A stretch of DNA of 46,362 bases. Origin: Saprospiraceae bacterium. GTDB lineage: Bacteria > Bacteroidota > Bacteroidia > Chitinophagales > Saprospiraceae. The stretch covers positions 77,456 through 123,817 of the forward strand of contig JAHDBI010000001.1 in the NCBI GenBank assembly GCA_020630475.1. Direction: 5' to 3'. Below, in pieces: positions 36,640 to 45,789 of the stretch. Below the pieces are notes generated by a model, which was not told where the DNA came from, made no database searches, and worked only from the letters and a program-made list of their open reading frames with translations. Every line of letters starts with the position of its first letter. The first letter of the stretch is position 1. The position numbers and the translations under genes are program-made.

Positions 36640-38955
36640 ATGAAGCACACATTAATCTTACTATTTTCTTTCTGTTTTATCGTAATCTCAGCACAGGAAA
36701 ACACCAATCAAAATCCCTTTAAACAATTAGGGACATCCTTACCTACACCAAATGAGTATAGAAACGCTTCTGGCGCTCCGGGTCATGCATATTGGCAACA
36801 AAACGCTGATTATACCATGGAAATAGAAATAGACGATGAAAAACAAAGATTATATGGTGATGAAAAGATTACTTACACAAATAACTCTCCAGATGTTCTT
36901 GATTACTTATGGGTTCAATTAGATCAGAACGTCAGAGCCCTTGATTCAGAAAGCAGTAAGATGAGATCATCTGAATTCGGTGATAGAACCTCACTAAAAA
37001 GCCTACTTAACGTCGACCCATCTTTTGACGGTGGTTTTAAAATTGATCATGTTAAAGATGCTAATGGCAAAGATTTAAGACACATTATTAATAAAACAAT
37101 GATGCGAATTGATCTTCCAGCCCCTTTAAAAACTGGTCAAACATTTACTTTTCAAATCAAATGGTGGTATAATATTAATAATACTCGAAAAAATAGAGGT
37201 AGATCTGGATATGAACACTTCTCAGAAGATGATAATAATGTGTATGTCATTGCTCAATACTTCCCAAGAATGTGCGCATATAACGATATAGAAGGTTGGC
37301 AGAATAAGCAATTTCTTGGTAGAGGAGAGTTTACATTGATCTTTGGTGATTATGATGTCAAAATTACTGTACCAGAAGATCATCTCGTTGCCTCAACTGG
37401 TAATCTTCTAAATGCAGATAAAGTGCTTAGTTCAGAGCAAAAGAAAAGATTAGATAAAGCAAAGAAAGAAAATATCCAACCCGTTCTTATAGCAACTCCT
37501 GAGGAAGCTGAAGAAAGAATGAAAACTAAAAAGACAAAGAAGAAAACTTGGCATTTTCAGGCTGACAATGTTAGAGATTTTGCATTTGCTACTTCGAGGC
37601 GGTTTATATGGGATGCTATGGGTGTACCAATGAAGGACGGAAGAACTGTAATGGCTCAATCCATGTGGGTAAAAGAAGGTAATTGTTTATGGAGCCAATT
37701 CAGTACAAAAGCTGTTGCTCATACGGTTAAATACTTCTCTCATTATACCATAGATTATCCTTATCCTGTTGCATGGTCAATTGACGGAAGTATGGGGATG
37801 GAGTATCCAATGATCTGTTTCAATTATGGACGATGTGAAGATGATGGAACATATACCCAAAGAATGAAATACGGTCATATCGGAGTAATCATTCATGAAG
37901 TCGGACACAATTGGTTTCCGATGATAATTAATTCGGATGAGCGACAATGGACTTGGATGGATGAAGGATTAAATACTTTCGTCCAGTTTTTAACTGAACA
38001 ACATTGGGAAAGAGACTACCCTTCTCGAAGAGGTCCCGCACATAAAATTACAGGTTATATGGGTGGAGATAAATCAAGAATCTCTCCGATCATGACAAAT
38101 TCTGAATCCATCTTTCAATTTGGTGCCAACGCATATAGTAAACCAGCCACAGCTTTAAATATACTTCGAGAAACCGTCATGGGTCGTGAATTATTTGATT
38201 ATGCTTTCAAAACTTACTGTGAACGATGGGCTTTTAAACAACCCTATCCAGCAGACTTTTTTAGAACAATGGAAGATGCCAGCGGTGTTGATTTAGACTG
38301 GTTTTGGAGAGGTTGGTTTTTTACCAACGATCATGTTGATTTAGAAATGACTAATGTAAAGTCATTTGATCTAACGGATATGAACCCTACAGCCAAGAAA
38401 GAAGCCGCTCAAAAGAAACGTGCAGCTGAACCAATAAACATCAGTACCATTAGAAATAAAAATATAGATGTACTATCCGATAAAGACCCAAGTATACTAG
38501 ACTTTTACTCTAACTATGATCCATTAGAAGTAGATGCTCTGGATAAAGATGACTATGATAGCTACAAGAAAAATCTATCCGAAGACGAAATCGCTTTACT
38601 AGAATCAGGAAAACACTTTTATGAGGTTGAATTTAAGAAAGTCGGAGGTCTTGTAAGTCCTGTTATTTTCGATATGGTTTATGAAGATGGATCTGTAAAA
38701 ACAGTTAGGCTACCTGCCGAAGTTTGGCGTATGGGCAATGAGAGCTTCAAAAAAGTCTTCTCTTCTGACAAAAAAGTCAAAGAATTCATATTGGATCCAT
38801 ATTTAGAAACTGCGGATGTTGATAGATCAAATAACTATTATCCACCTAGGGAACAAGAAGATCGCTTTGAAATATTTAAACGATCAAAAAATAACTCTAT
38901 AGAAAATCCTATGCAAAGAGCCAATAGGGCAAAAAAGAAGAATATTAAACCGTAA
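36640..38955 (+). CDS. M1-family metallopeptidase, secreted
   Basis: A 771-residue exported zinc peptidase with a signal peptide (MKHTLILLFSFCFIVISAQ). The zinc site is HEVGHNWFP with Glu in MDEGLNTF (His419, His423, Glu442). In place of the classical GAMEN is GSMGMEYPM near residue 385, a variant seen in a distant M1 branch common in Bacteroidota. The N-terminal beta-sandwich (YTMEIEIDDEKQRLYGDEKI) is typical of M1. There is no lipobox, unlike the paralogue at 25245. The tail (about residues 560-771) is charged and not recognised. The stop region overlaps the convergent alpha/beta hydrolase gene by 11 bp. parS sites lie about 70 bp upstream of its start. Confidence 0.92.
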   Translation: MKHTLILLFSFCFIVISAQENTNQNPFKQLGTSLPTPNEYRNASGAPGHAYWQQNADYTMEIEIDDEKQRLYGDEKITYTNNSPDVLDYLWVQLDQNVRALDSESSKMRSSEFGDRTSLKSLLNVDPSFDGGFKIDHVKDANGKDLRHIINKTMMRIDLPAPLKTGQTFTFQIKWWYNINNTRKNRGRSGYEHFSEDDNNVYVIAQYFPRMCAYNDIEGWQNKQFLGRGEFTLIFGDYDVKITVPEDHLVASTGNLLNADKVLSSEQKKRLDKAKKENIQPVLIATPEEAEERMKTKKTKKKTWHFQADNVRDFAFATSRRFIWDAMGVPMKDGRTVMAQSMWVKEGNCLWSQFSTKAVAHTVKYFSHYTIDYPYPVAWSIDGSMGMEYPMICFNYGRCEDDGTYTQRMKYGHIGVIIHEVGHNWFPMIINSDERQWTWMDEGLNTFVQFLTEQHWERDYPSRRGPAHKITGYMGGDKSRISPIMTNSESIFQFGANAYSKPATALNILRETVMGRELFDYAFKTYCERWAFKQPYPADFFRTMEDASGVDLDWFWRGWFFTNDHVDLEMTNVKSFDLTDMNPTAKKEAAQKKRAAEPINISTIRNKNIDVLSDKDPSILDFYSNYDPLEVDALDKDDYDSYKKNLSEDEIALLESGKHFYEVEFKKVGGLVSPVIFDMVYEDGSVKTVRLPAEVWRMGNESFKKVFSSDKKVKEFILDPYLETADVDRSNNYYPPREQEDRFEIFKRSKNNSIENPMQRANRAKKKNIKP

Positions 38956-39718
38956 TATCCGATATAAAGTCGCTTAAAATTGAATTAAATTGTTTTGGTC
39001 TTTCCATCATTGGAGCATGACCGCACTTTTCAATGAAAACTAACTTACTGTTTGGAATTAGTTCCTTGAATTTTTCACCAACAAATGGGGGAGTGATAGT
39101 ATCGTCCTTTCCCCATACTAATAAGGTTGGTATAGATATTTTAGTAATCTTGTCTTCTAAATTATTTCTAATCGCAGACTTGGCCATGGCAATTATTCGT
39201 ATGGCCTTATTCCGGTCATTTACGATATCAAAAACCTCATCCACCATTTCTTTGGTAGCAACTTCAGGTTCATAAAAAGTAGATTCCGTTTTCTTTTTAA
39301 TGAATTCATAATTTCCTCTTTTTGGAAAAGAACTACCCATTGCATTTTCAAACAATCCTGAGCTTCCTGTAAGTGTTAATGATTTTATCCCTGCGCTATT
39401 ACATCCAAGCACATATAATTGAGCAATATGTCCACCAAGAGAATTACCCATTAAATGAAATCCATCAAAATTCTTGAAACGAATAAAATCCGATATGTGG
39501 TCCACTAATGAATTTAAACTTGCTTTACGCAATGGTAATTCCAAAATAGGTAAGATCGGTATCACAACATTATACCTTTCTTTGAAAGCATTGTATATTC
39601 CTTCAAAATTACTTAAAGCACCAAATAAACCGTGCAATAACAGAAGTACCTCCTTTCCTGGGTTTGTTTCGATATATTCGAAACCATTTTCTTTTATAAC
39701 TACATCCTTCATGTTCAT
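38945..39718 (-). CDS. Alpha/beta-hydrolase-fold protein
   Basis: A 257-residue cytoplasmic hydrolase. The oxyanion strand is LLLLHGLFGALSN, the nucleophile elbow GNSLGGH (Ser93), the acid WGKDDTITPP (Asp near residue 206) and the catalytic His in EKCGHAPMMERP, so the catalytic triad is complete. The layout resembles the MenH/BphD-type C-C hydrolase and esterase group; the substrate is unknown. ATGs at 39718 and 39712 are both possible starts. It lies 12 bp downstream of ctaA on the same strand and is probably co-transcribed with it. Confidence 0.88.
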   Translation of the reverse strand: MNMKDVVIKENGFEYIETNPGKEVLLLLHGLFGALSNFEGIYNAFKERYNVVIPILPILELPLRKASLNSLVDHISDFIRFKNFDGFHLMGNSLGGHIAQLYVLGCNSAGIKSLTLTGSSGLFENAMGSSFPKRGNYEFIKKKTESTFYEPEVATKEMVDEVFDIVNDRNKAIRIIAMAKSAIRNNLEDKITKISIPTLLVWGKDDTITPPFVGEKFKELIPNSKLVFIEKCGHAPMMERPKQFNSILSDFISDITV

Positions 39719-39730
39719 TACTCTAAATTA

Positions 39731-40816
39731 CTATTTTGAAGTAACTCTAAGTTTAATATACAATACACTTGTCAAAAGTAACACTGCGACACCTTGATGT
39801 AAAACCCCTAACGTTACCGGTACAGTTCCTTTACACATTAAAACAGTTATTATCCCCAGTACTACTTGTGTTATTAACAATGATAAAAATACACGATAAC
39901 TCGATTTAAGCCTCATAAAATTCGTCTCCAACTTTACTTTAATAAACTTATAAATCCCCAGTAAAACCAGTACATAAGCTAAGGTTCTATGAATAAACTG
40001 AACCAAAGCAGGCATAAAAGTATTTTGATCATAATTATTGAAGTTATCAGCATTCCATTCAGAAGCGTTAAAAACTATTTGTGGAATTACTTCTCCATTC
40101 ATATCCGGCCATGTTGGGTAAAATAAACCGGCCTTCATACCCGACATTACTCCCCCTACAAAAAGTTGAACAATTAAAAACACTAAAAATATATTGATCA
40201 ATCCCATTAGATAATTACTAATAGAATGCTTATATACATCCTTATAAATCGACCAAATAAAACAATAAAACAACGTACTATAAACAAGTAATCCAATACA
40301 TAAGTGCAAAGCTAACTTATAGGCATTTACCCAAGGTCTTTCTAATAGTCCACTTGCCACCATTATCCAACCAAATGTGGCCGCTACCATAGCTGATAAA
40401 ATGACTAAGGCCAACTTTTTTAATAAGGCTAGATCAATCCATCTCTTTACAACAAAGAAAATACACGGAATAAGAAAGACAAAACCCATCAATCTAGCCC
40501 ATAATCTATGAATGTATTCCCAGAAGTAAATCCACTTAAATTCACTTAAGCTCATTCCATCATTAATCTTTTCATATTGAGGGGTTAATTTATACTTATC
40601 AAATTCAATCAGCCAAGATTCACTAGACAATGGTGGAAAAGTACCCATTACAATATCCCATTCTGTAATAGATAATCCTGATCCCGTTAATCTAGTAATC
40701 CCTCCAATAACAATTTGAAAAAATACCATTACTACTCCCAAAAGAAGCCAATATATTACCACCTTGTTATACTTCATTGAAATAGTTTTATTCAAAGATA
40801 AATCTGTTTTATTCAA
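39731..40816 (-). CDS. ctaA: Heme A synthase (COX15/CtaA family)
   Basis: A 361-residue, eight-helix membrane protein that oxidises the methyl group of heme O to make heme A for aa3-type cytochrome oxidase. The N-terminal signature GGITRLTGSGLSITEWDIVM is clear, and the four conserved histidines appear in EYIHRLWAR, ALHLCIG, FIHRTLAY and LHQGVAV. The long insert after the first helix (SESWLIEFDKYKLTPQYEKI) marks the proteobacterial/mitochondrial-like COX15 type rather than the short Bacillus type. An alternative start, MKYNKVVIYW at 40777, is equally credible. It is the leftward gene flanking the putative origin. Confidence 0.95.
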   Translation of the reverse strand: MNKTDLSLNKTISMKYNKVVIYWLLLGVVMVFFQIVIGGITRLTGSGLSITEWDIVMGTFPPLSSESWLIEFDKYKLTPQYEKINDGMSLSEFKWIYFWEYIHRLWARLMGFVFLIPCIFFVVKRWIDLALLKKLALVILSAMVAATFGWIMVASGLLERPWVNAYKLALHLCIGLLVYSTLFYCFIWSIYKDVYKHSISNYLMGLINIFLVFLIVQLFVGGVMSGMKAGLFYPTWPDMNGEVIPQIVFNASEWNADNFNNYDQNTFMPALVQFIHRTLAYVLVLLGIYKFIKVKLETNFMRLKSSYRVFLSLLITQVVLGIITVLMCKGTVPVTLGVLHQGVAVLLLTSVLYIKLRVTSK

Positions 40817-40969
40817 GAAGAATCATTCTTTTGTCATTCAAATTTCATCTCATTATTAATATATATTTTGAATTAAGAATTAAAGTATTATTACTATAAG
40901 CTGTGTTAGTATATGGACAATAAATAGTGAATACACTTTTTTATTTAGCGATTAACCTAAATATCACAT

Positions 40970-40978
40970 TTATACACA
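40970..40978 (+). other. DnaA box
   Basis: TTATACACA matches the general DnaA-box consensus TTWTnCACA exactly. Confidence 0.6.
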
Positions 40979-41008
40979 TATTTTACTTTGTTAAACAACT
41001 GTAAATGA

Positions 41009-41022
41009 ACAAGTTAACTTGT
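41009..41022. repeat. Perfect 14-bp palindrome in the candidate origin
   Basis: ACAAGTTAACTTGT reads the same on both strands. It lies between the two consensus DnaA boxes. It could bind a dimeric regulator of initiation; no binding protein can be named. Confidence 0.6.
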
Positions 41023-41048
41023 AATTGAATTTATTGTAAAACTTTAAA

Positions 41049-41057
41049 TGTGTATAA
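41049..41057 (-). other. DnaA box, inverted
   Basis: TGTGTATAA is the exact reverse complement of the box at 40970-40978, 79 bp away start to start, in opposite orientation. Confidence 0.6.
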
Positions 41058-41166
41058 AAAATTATGTTGATTTACTGTATTCAATTAAATGTTCTAACCA
41101 CTGAACAATGAAAAGTCGAAACAAATTTTATCATATATATAATTACTATATATGAAATTATTACTC

Positions 41167-41217
41167 TGTTGATAAATCCGTATTTATTAACACCATTGTT
41201 GAAAACTTTGTTGAAAA
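41167..41217 (-). repeat. Cluster of DnaA-box-like 9-mers
   Basis: In minus orientation: TTATCAACA (41167-41175) and two copies of TTTTCAACA (41197-41205 and 41209-41217), each one base from TTWTnCACA. In plus orientation: TTATTAACA (41184-41192). The two TTTTCAACA copies start 12 bp apart. They sit just right of the AT-rich stretch. Confidence 0.45.
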
Positions 41218-41284
41218 TTATCTTTACAAATGGTTTATCTATAAGTATTTATAATTTAGTATTTTATTTAATGTTTAAAACTTT

Positions 41285-41734
41285 ATGAAAGTAGTTATTC
41301 AAAGAGTTAGTGAAGCTTCTGTTCTTATAGATAATAGTATAAACAGGGAAATAAAACAAGGTTTCGTCATATTACTCGGAATTACAAATACAGATGATGA
41401 AATAGACATACAGTGGCTGGTTAAAAAGATTATAGGACTTCGTGTTTTTAATGATGATAATCAAATAATGAATAGATCTATATTAGATATAAATGGATCG
41501 ATATTATTGATCAGTCAGTTTACACTTTATGCGAGTACAAAGAAAGGAAATAGACCTTCTTATATTCAAGCAGCAAAACCGGAATTTGCAAAACCACTCT
41601 ACAATAAATTTATAGATGAACTTCGTGTATCTATAAAAAAATTAGAGCTAGGAGAGTTTGGCGCTGATATGAAAGTATCATTAGTGAATGATGGACCAGT
41701 AACAATAATTATAGATTCTAAAAATAAGGAATAG
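41285..41734 (+). CDS. dtd: D-aminoacyl-tRNA deacylase
   Basis: A 149-residue dimeric enzyme that hydrolyses D-aminoacyl-tRNAs (and glycine mischarged on tRNA-Ala), protecting translation from D-residues. Both active-site motifs are present: SQFTLYAS (residues 77-84) and NDGPVTI (135-141). The N-terminus [16 protein letters not shown] is typical and fixes the ATG at 41285. It is the first gene of the rightward series beginning at the candidate origin, and its TAG overlaps the GTG start of the MazG-like gene by one base. Confidence 0.97.
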   Translation: MKVVIQRVSEASVLIDNSINREIKQGFVILLGITNTDDEIDIQWLVKKIIGLRVFNDDNQIMNRSILDINGSILLISQFTLYASTKKGNRPSYIQAAKPEFAKPLYNKFIDELRVSIKKLELGEFGADMKVSLVNDGPVTIIIDSKNKE

Positions 41735-42072
41735 TGCGTTTATCAGAAGTTCAGACAAAAGTAGATGATTGGATCAAAACCTATGGTGTTCGATACTTTA
41801 ATGAAACAACGAATACTTTAATTTTAATGGAAGAAATCGGGGAATTATCCCGTTTAATATCAAGAAAATATGGGGAGCAATCATTTAAAAATGATCTTTC
41901 TGAAAAAGAGATAAATGATGGTATAAAGGACGAACTTGCGGATGTATTCTTTGTATTGACCTGTCTGGCAAATCAAATGAATATAGACCTTGAAGAGATT
42001 TTTATGAATAACCTGGCTAAAAAAACGAAGAGAGATAAGGATCGTCACATTAAAAACAAGAAACTACATTAA
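41734..42072 (+). CDS. MazG-like nucleotide pyrophosphohydrolase
   Basis: A 112-residue all-alpha NTP pyrophosphatase. The metal-binding pattern EExxE (Glu33-Glu37, MEEIGELSRLI) followed by ExxD (Glu67-Asp70, KDELADVFFVL) is the MazG signature, so magnesium binding should be intact. Single-domain proteins of this size hydrolyse (deoxy)nucleoside triphosphates to monophosphates, often as house-cleaning enzymes. The start is GTG, overlapping the dtd stop by one base (TAGTG). Its TAA is followed directly by the TTG of the permease gene. The coupling to dtd is common in Bacteroidota as far as I remember. Confidence 0.9.
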   Translation: MRLSEVQTKVDDWIKTYGVRYFNETTNTLILMEEIGELSRLISRKYGEQSFKNDLSEKEINDGIKDELADVFFVLTCLANQMNIDLEEIFMNNLAKKTKRDKDRHIKNKKLH

Positions 42073-43107
42073 TTGAAATCGCTTTCTTTCAAAATATCTG
42101 TTGTATTTATTCTGGCACTGAGTATAGTCTCCATATTTGCTTATTTAGTAATACCTGATAAATCATCTAATGCTAATCAACAGCAACTGGAAATTGCCTT
42201 AAAAGCACCATTTTTTAAAACAGATGTTTTACTACTAAATGAAAATGTAAAAGATCGACCTTCATTTATTAAAAGACTATTTTTTGGCGAAAGCCTACAA
42301 AGTAATTTTTTACCTATTAAAACATATCATTTTTTAAAGGATGAGGTTCAAATTTCTACACCTATAGGACGGAACAAAATCTTTAATAAGGATCAACTTA
42401 AATTTCCTGGCAGTCTAGAGAAAAACATTATACAAAAGTCCTATTTATTTGGAACAGATCGTTACGGAAGATGTGTACTATCTCGATTGATTTTGGGAAT
42501 TCGTGTATCATTATTTATTGGCTTCTTAGCCGTTATAGTTTCTGTTTTTATAGGTATTACTTTAGGAGCTATTGCTGCATATTTTGGTGGAATAATAGAT
42601 CAACTGATTTTATATATAATAAATGTAACGTGGTCTTTACCTACGTTGCTTTTAGTATTTGCTATTGTACTATCCTTTGGTAAGAGCATAAGCATTATAT
42701 TTTTAGCTGTAGGTTTAACGATGTGGGTAGATGTTGCAAGAATCGTAAGAGGACAAATTTTGAGTATTAAAACTCAGCAATACATTACTGCGGCTAAAGG
42801 CTTAGCATATAGCCATAAAACCATTATTCTTAAGCATATTTTACCCAACATACTTGGTCCAATACTCGTTATAGCTTCAGCAAATTTTGCCATTGCAATT
42901 CTAATTGAATCAGGATTAAGTTATTTAGGTTTTGGAATTCAACCACCGGCTCCATCCATAGGTAATATGCTCTATGAAAATTATGGCTACGCTATTAGTG
43001 GTAAACCATTTATTGCTTTAATTCCTGCTTTAATGATAATGTCCCTAGTTTTAATGTTTAATATTATAGGTTCAGGATTAAGAGATAAATTTGATTTAAA
43101 GTCATAA
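42073..43107 (+). CDS. ABC transporter permease, OppC/DppC-like
   Basis: A 344-residue inner-membrane permease of the peptide/nickel ABC family. It has an N-terminal helix (about residues 7-27), a periplasmic segment (about 30-135) and the OppC-type core with LFGTDRYGRCVLSRLILGIR before helix 2. The EAA loop that docks the ATPase reads TAAKGLAYSHKTIILKHILP (about residues 237-256). The partner permease, ATPases and binding protein are absent from the neighbourhood. The start is TTG, immediately after the TAA of the MazG-like gene; no ATG fits better. Confidence 0.88.
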   Translation: MKSLSFKISVVFILALSIVSIFAYLVIPDKSSNANQQQLEIALKAPFFKTDVLLLNENVKDRPSFIKRLFFGESLQSNFLPIKTYHFLKDEVQISTPIGRNKIFNKDQLKFPGSLEKNIIQKSYLFGTDRYGRCVLSRLILGIRVSLFIGFLAVIVSVFIGITLGAIAAYFGGIIDQLILYIINVTWSLPTLLLVFAIVLSFGKSISIIFLAVGLTMWVDVARIVRGQILSIKTQQYITAAKGLAYSHKTIILKHILPNILGPILVIASANFAIAILIESGLSYLGFGIQPPAPSIGNMLYENYGYAISGKPFIALIPALMIMSLVLMFNIIGSGLRDKFDLKS

Positions 43108-43115
43108 AACAATTA

Positions 43116-44339
43116 ATGTCGAAAGAACTAGCCATATTAGAAAAGCTTGAAAAAGAACTCTCCTTAAAAGAGTTACAGATTAAAAGTCTATTAACAATAA
43201 CACAGGCCATTAATGACAATGTACCTGCAGATGGTCTTTTTAATATGTATCGCTCTTTTTTAAGTTGGGAAATGGGTATCACCAAAATGGCCTTATTTAT
43301 CATCGATGAGGAGGAATGGACATGTACGAGCGCCATTAATTATGAAGTTGAAAATAACGAACATGTTACTAAAGTTCTAATTCAATATAACAGATTACAC
43401 ACGATAAAGGACACTGATGATCCTATTCTAAGGAGCTTTGATATTATCATTCCTGTTTTTCATAAAAGTTTACCGATTGCATATGCCATTATCGGTGGTA
43501 TTAAAGAGAAAGAAGATCTTTACAATAAGATTCAATTCATCACGACCATCACTAATATTATTGCCGTTGCTATTGAAAATAAGAGGTTATTTAAAAAACA
43601 AATCGAACAAGAAAGATTAAAAAGAGAAATAGAGCTTGCCAGTGAGGTTCAAAAAAAGCTAATACCCGATAGTTTACCTTCAACAGATAACTATCAACTC
43701 TCCAGTATTTATAAACCACATTTCAATATTGGTGGTGATTATTTAGACTATATAAAATTTGACGAACATAAATTTGCATTTTGTATAGCTGACATCTCTG
43801 GTAAAGGAGTAGCCGCAGCATTACTCATGGCTAATTTTCAAGCTATGATTCAAAGTTTGATCTTCCAATACAGAGATTTGGAGACGTTTGTCTTTGCATT
43901 GAATCAAGCTGTCTATAGAATTACACAGAGTGATAAATTTATTACTTTCTTTATTGCTGAGATTGATACTAAGAAAAGAGAATTGACTTATATAAACGCT
44001 GGTCATTATCCTCCAGTAATTATGACGAATAAAAAACTAACTCGCTTAAAAGAGGGTTGTACTATTATAGGAGCCTTTGAAAAGCTTCCAACCATTAAAG
44101 AGGAGACGATAAAGTTAGAGGGTGAATCTATTATTTTGAGTTTTACTGATGGACTCGCGGATTTACAAAATGAAAATGGTGATTATTTTGATGATGATAG
44201 GATTGAATCTTTTGTCAGAAAAAATCAATTATTAAGTGCACAGGATTTTAATGATAAACTGATGAAAGAAATTGATAAATTTAAAGCTAATCAGGATTTT
44301 CCTGATGACATTGCTATATTAACCTGCAAAGTTGTTTAA
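43116..44339 (+). CDS. PP2C-type serine/threonine phosphatase (RsbU/SpoIIE-like)
   Basis: A 407-residue signalling phosphatase. Residues about 1-165 look like a helical lead and a GAF-like sensor domain. A linker helix with EIELASEVQKKLIPDSLP then joins a PP2C/SpoIIE domain. Metal-binding motifs are in order: GGDYLDYI (near 206), ADISGKGVAAALLMANFQ (near 225), LSFTDGLADL (near 341-350) and DDIAIL (near 397), so catalysis should be intact. In partner-switching systems such enzymes dephosphorylate a STAS antagonist to free a sigma factor; the RsbW-like kinase at 31299 is a plausible, unproven partner. Its stop overlaps the TM2 gene by one base (TAATG). Confidence 0.9.
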   Translation: MSKELAILEKLEKELSLKELQIKSLLTITQAINDNVPADGLFNMYRSFLSWEMGITKMALFIIDEEEWTCTSAINYEVENNEHVTKVLIQYNRLHTIKDTDDPILRSFDIIIPVFHKSLPIAYAIIGGIKEKEDLYNKIQFITTITNIIAVAIENKRLFKKQIEQERLKREIELASEVQKKLIPDSLPSTDNYQLSSIYKPHFNIGGDYLDYIKFDEHKFAFCIADISGKGVAAALLMANFQAMIQSLIFQYRDLETFVFALNQAVYRITQSDKFITFFIAEIDTKKRELTYINAGHYPPVIMTNKKLTRLKEGCTIIGAFEKLPTIKEETIKLEGESIILSFTDGLADLQNENGDYFDDDRIESFVRKNQLLSAQDFNDKLMKEIDKFKANQDFPDDIAILTCKVV

Positions 44340-45130
44340 TGAGAAATCGAAGAAGACAACAACCAAGAAAAAGTAAACTCGCGGCAGCATTCATCGCTTT
44401 GGTTTTTGGATGGGGTGGGGCACACCACTTTTACCTTAATAGGGGTGGGGCTGGTCTAACATATATTTTTCTTTTAGTTGCTGGAATAAATTTATTTGGA
44501 ATGCCAATTACGGCAGTGCTCGGTTTTATGGAAGCATTCCGTTTTCTAACAATGTCCGAAGAAGACTTCGATAAAAGATATAATAAGCACGTTGCTCCAA
44601 AAACTCAACGTAGAGGTAGAGAACGTGAACAAACTGTCAGAAGGCGACAAGAACCAGTAATTAATGTGAAGCGAAAGAAATTGAATCCTTTCAAAAAGAG
44701 TGGTGTGGAAAAATATAAAGAGTTTGCTTTAGAAGAAGCCATTGAAGATTTCAAGAAAGGATTGGATATAGATAATGAAGATATCACGTTACATTTCAAT
44801 ATAGCATGTGCTTATTCTTTAACTGAGCAAAAAGAGAAAGCGTACTATCATTTAAGTAAAGCAGTACAATTCGGTTTTAATGATTTTGAAAAAATCCAAA
44901 AACATGATGATCTAGCATATGTAAGGATTCAACCCGAATTTGATTCGTTTAAAAAATCAGGTTTCAGATTAGACAGAAACATGATGCCAAAAAATGACGA
45001 CGGTACACCTATCGAAGTAGAGGATGACGCATTACTGTCCCAACTTAACAAGTTAGCAGAAATGAGAAAGCGTGGATTGTTGTCCGAAGACGATTTTGTT
45101 TTGGAAAGAAAAAAACTTTTACGTAGCTAA
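44339..45130 (+). CDS. TM2 / TPR / SHOCT-like multidomain protein
   Basis: A 263-residue membrane protein. The TM2 domain is at residues about 11-75: KLAAAFIALVFGWGGAHHFY, then GAGLTYIFLLVAG and a second helix. A basic linker (KTQRRGREREQ) leads to tetratricopeptide-like helices (about 120-200, FALEEAIEDFKKGLDID and FNIACAYSLTEQKEKAYYHL). The C-terminal 35 residues (LLSQLNKLAEMRKRGLLSED) resemble a SHOCT domain. These parts suggest a membrane-bound scaffold binding other proteins; the function is unknown. It overlaps by one base both upstream (phosphatase) and downstream (CBS gene), so translation is probably coupled along the operon. Confidence 0.85.
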   Translation: MRNRRRQQPRKSKLAAAFIALVFGWGGAHHFYLNRGGAGLTYIFLLVAGINLFGMPITAVLGFMEAFRFLTMSEEDFDKRYNKHVAPKTQRRGREREQTVRRRQEPVINVKRKKLNPFKKSGVEKYKEFALEEAIEDFKKGLDIDNEDITLHFNIACAYSLTEQKEKAYYHLSKAVQFGFNDFEKIQKHDDLAYVRIQPEFDSFKKSGFRLDRNMMPKNDDGTPIEVEDDALLSQLNKLAEMRKRGLLSEDDFVLERKKLLRS

Positions 45131-45789
45131 TGTTAGCTTCAGAGTTAATATCAGAAATTATATCTCCATTAAGAACTTCGGATTCTGGTGAAGAAGCTTT
45201 GACAATGATGAACATCTATCACGTTAAGCATTTACCCGTCGTGAACGATAGAGAGTTATTGGGTATGTTTTCTGAAGAAAATATTTTAACCAATGATCTT
45301 GATGAACCCATTGGTTCCTATGAATTATCTCTTCATAAACCTTATTGCTTGTTCTCTGATCATTTGTTTGAGGTGATCGCGACCATGGCTAATAATGGAT
45401 TAACGGTAATACCGATTGTTGACAAAGACCAAAATTACCTAGGTTTAGTAACACAAGAAGATCTAATGCGATACTTTTCAAAAAGTTTTTCATTTAATGA
45501 ACATGGAAGCTTATTAGTGATTGAAACAAATAAATCCAACTACTCCTTAAATGAAATAAGTAGGATTGTTGAAGAGGAATCCGCATCCATTTTAGCCATG
45601 TTTATCAATGCGAATAAAGAATCAGAAAAAATAGAAATCACGTTAAAAATAAATAAGCAAGATTTATACAGAATTGTTTCTTCATTCCAACGATACGATT
45701 ACACGATCAAGGCATCTTTTTCGCAGGATGAATATACAGATCAATTAAAGGATCGCTTTGATTCATTAATGAGTTATCTAAATGTTTAA
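45130..45789 (+). CDS. CBS-domain protein
   Basis: A 219-residue cytoplasmic protein with two CBS domains (about residues 1-60 and 65-125; SGEEALTMMNIYHVKHLPVV and DHLFEVIATMANNGLTVIPI), followed by an ACT-like C-terminal domain (about 140-219). Such pairs bind adenine nucleotides. In many Bacteroidota a protein like this sits just upstream of NAD kinase and the BamA-like protein; here it directly precedes the Omp85 gene, with an 8-bp overlap, and no NAD kinase gene is between them. It overlaps the TM2 gene by one base (TAATG). Confidence 0.9.
   Translation: MLASELISEIISPLRTSDSGEEALTMMNIYHVKHLPVVNDRELLGMFSEENILTNDLDEPIGSYELSLHKPYCLFSDHLFEVIATMANNGLTVIPIVDKDQNYLGLVTQEDLMRYFSKSFSFNEHGSLLVIETNKSNYSLNEISRIVEEESASILAMFINANKESEKIEITLKINKQDLYRIVSSFQRYDYTIKASFSQDEYTDQLKDRFDSLMSYLNV

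Larger units (their letters stand above)
40817..41284. other. Candidate chromosomal replication origin (oriC)
   Basis: This is the longest RNA- and protein-free gap in the window (468 bp) and much more AT-rich than its surroundings. It holds two consensus DnaA boxes in opposite orientation, four one- or two-mismatch variants in the right half, a perfect 14-bp palindrome and an AT-rich stretch at 41123-41163 suited to unwinding. The gene on the left is transcribed leftward and all seven on the right rightward, matching divergent replication. Two exact parS sites lie about 4.5 kb to the left. dnaA itself is not in the window. No long ORF or RNA gene was seen in it. Confidence 0.6.
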
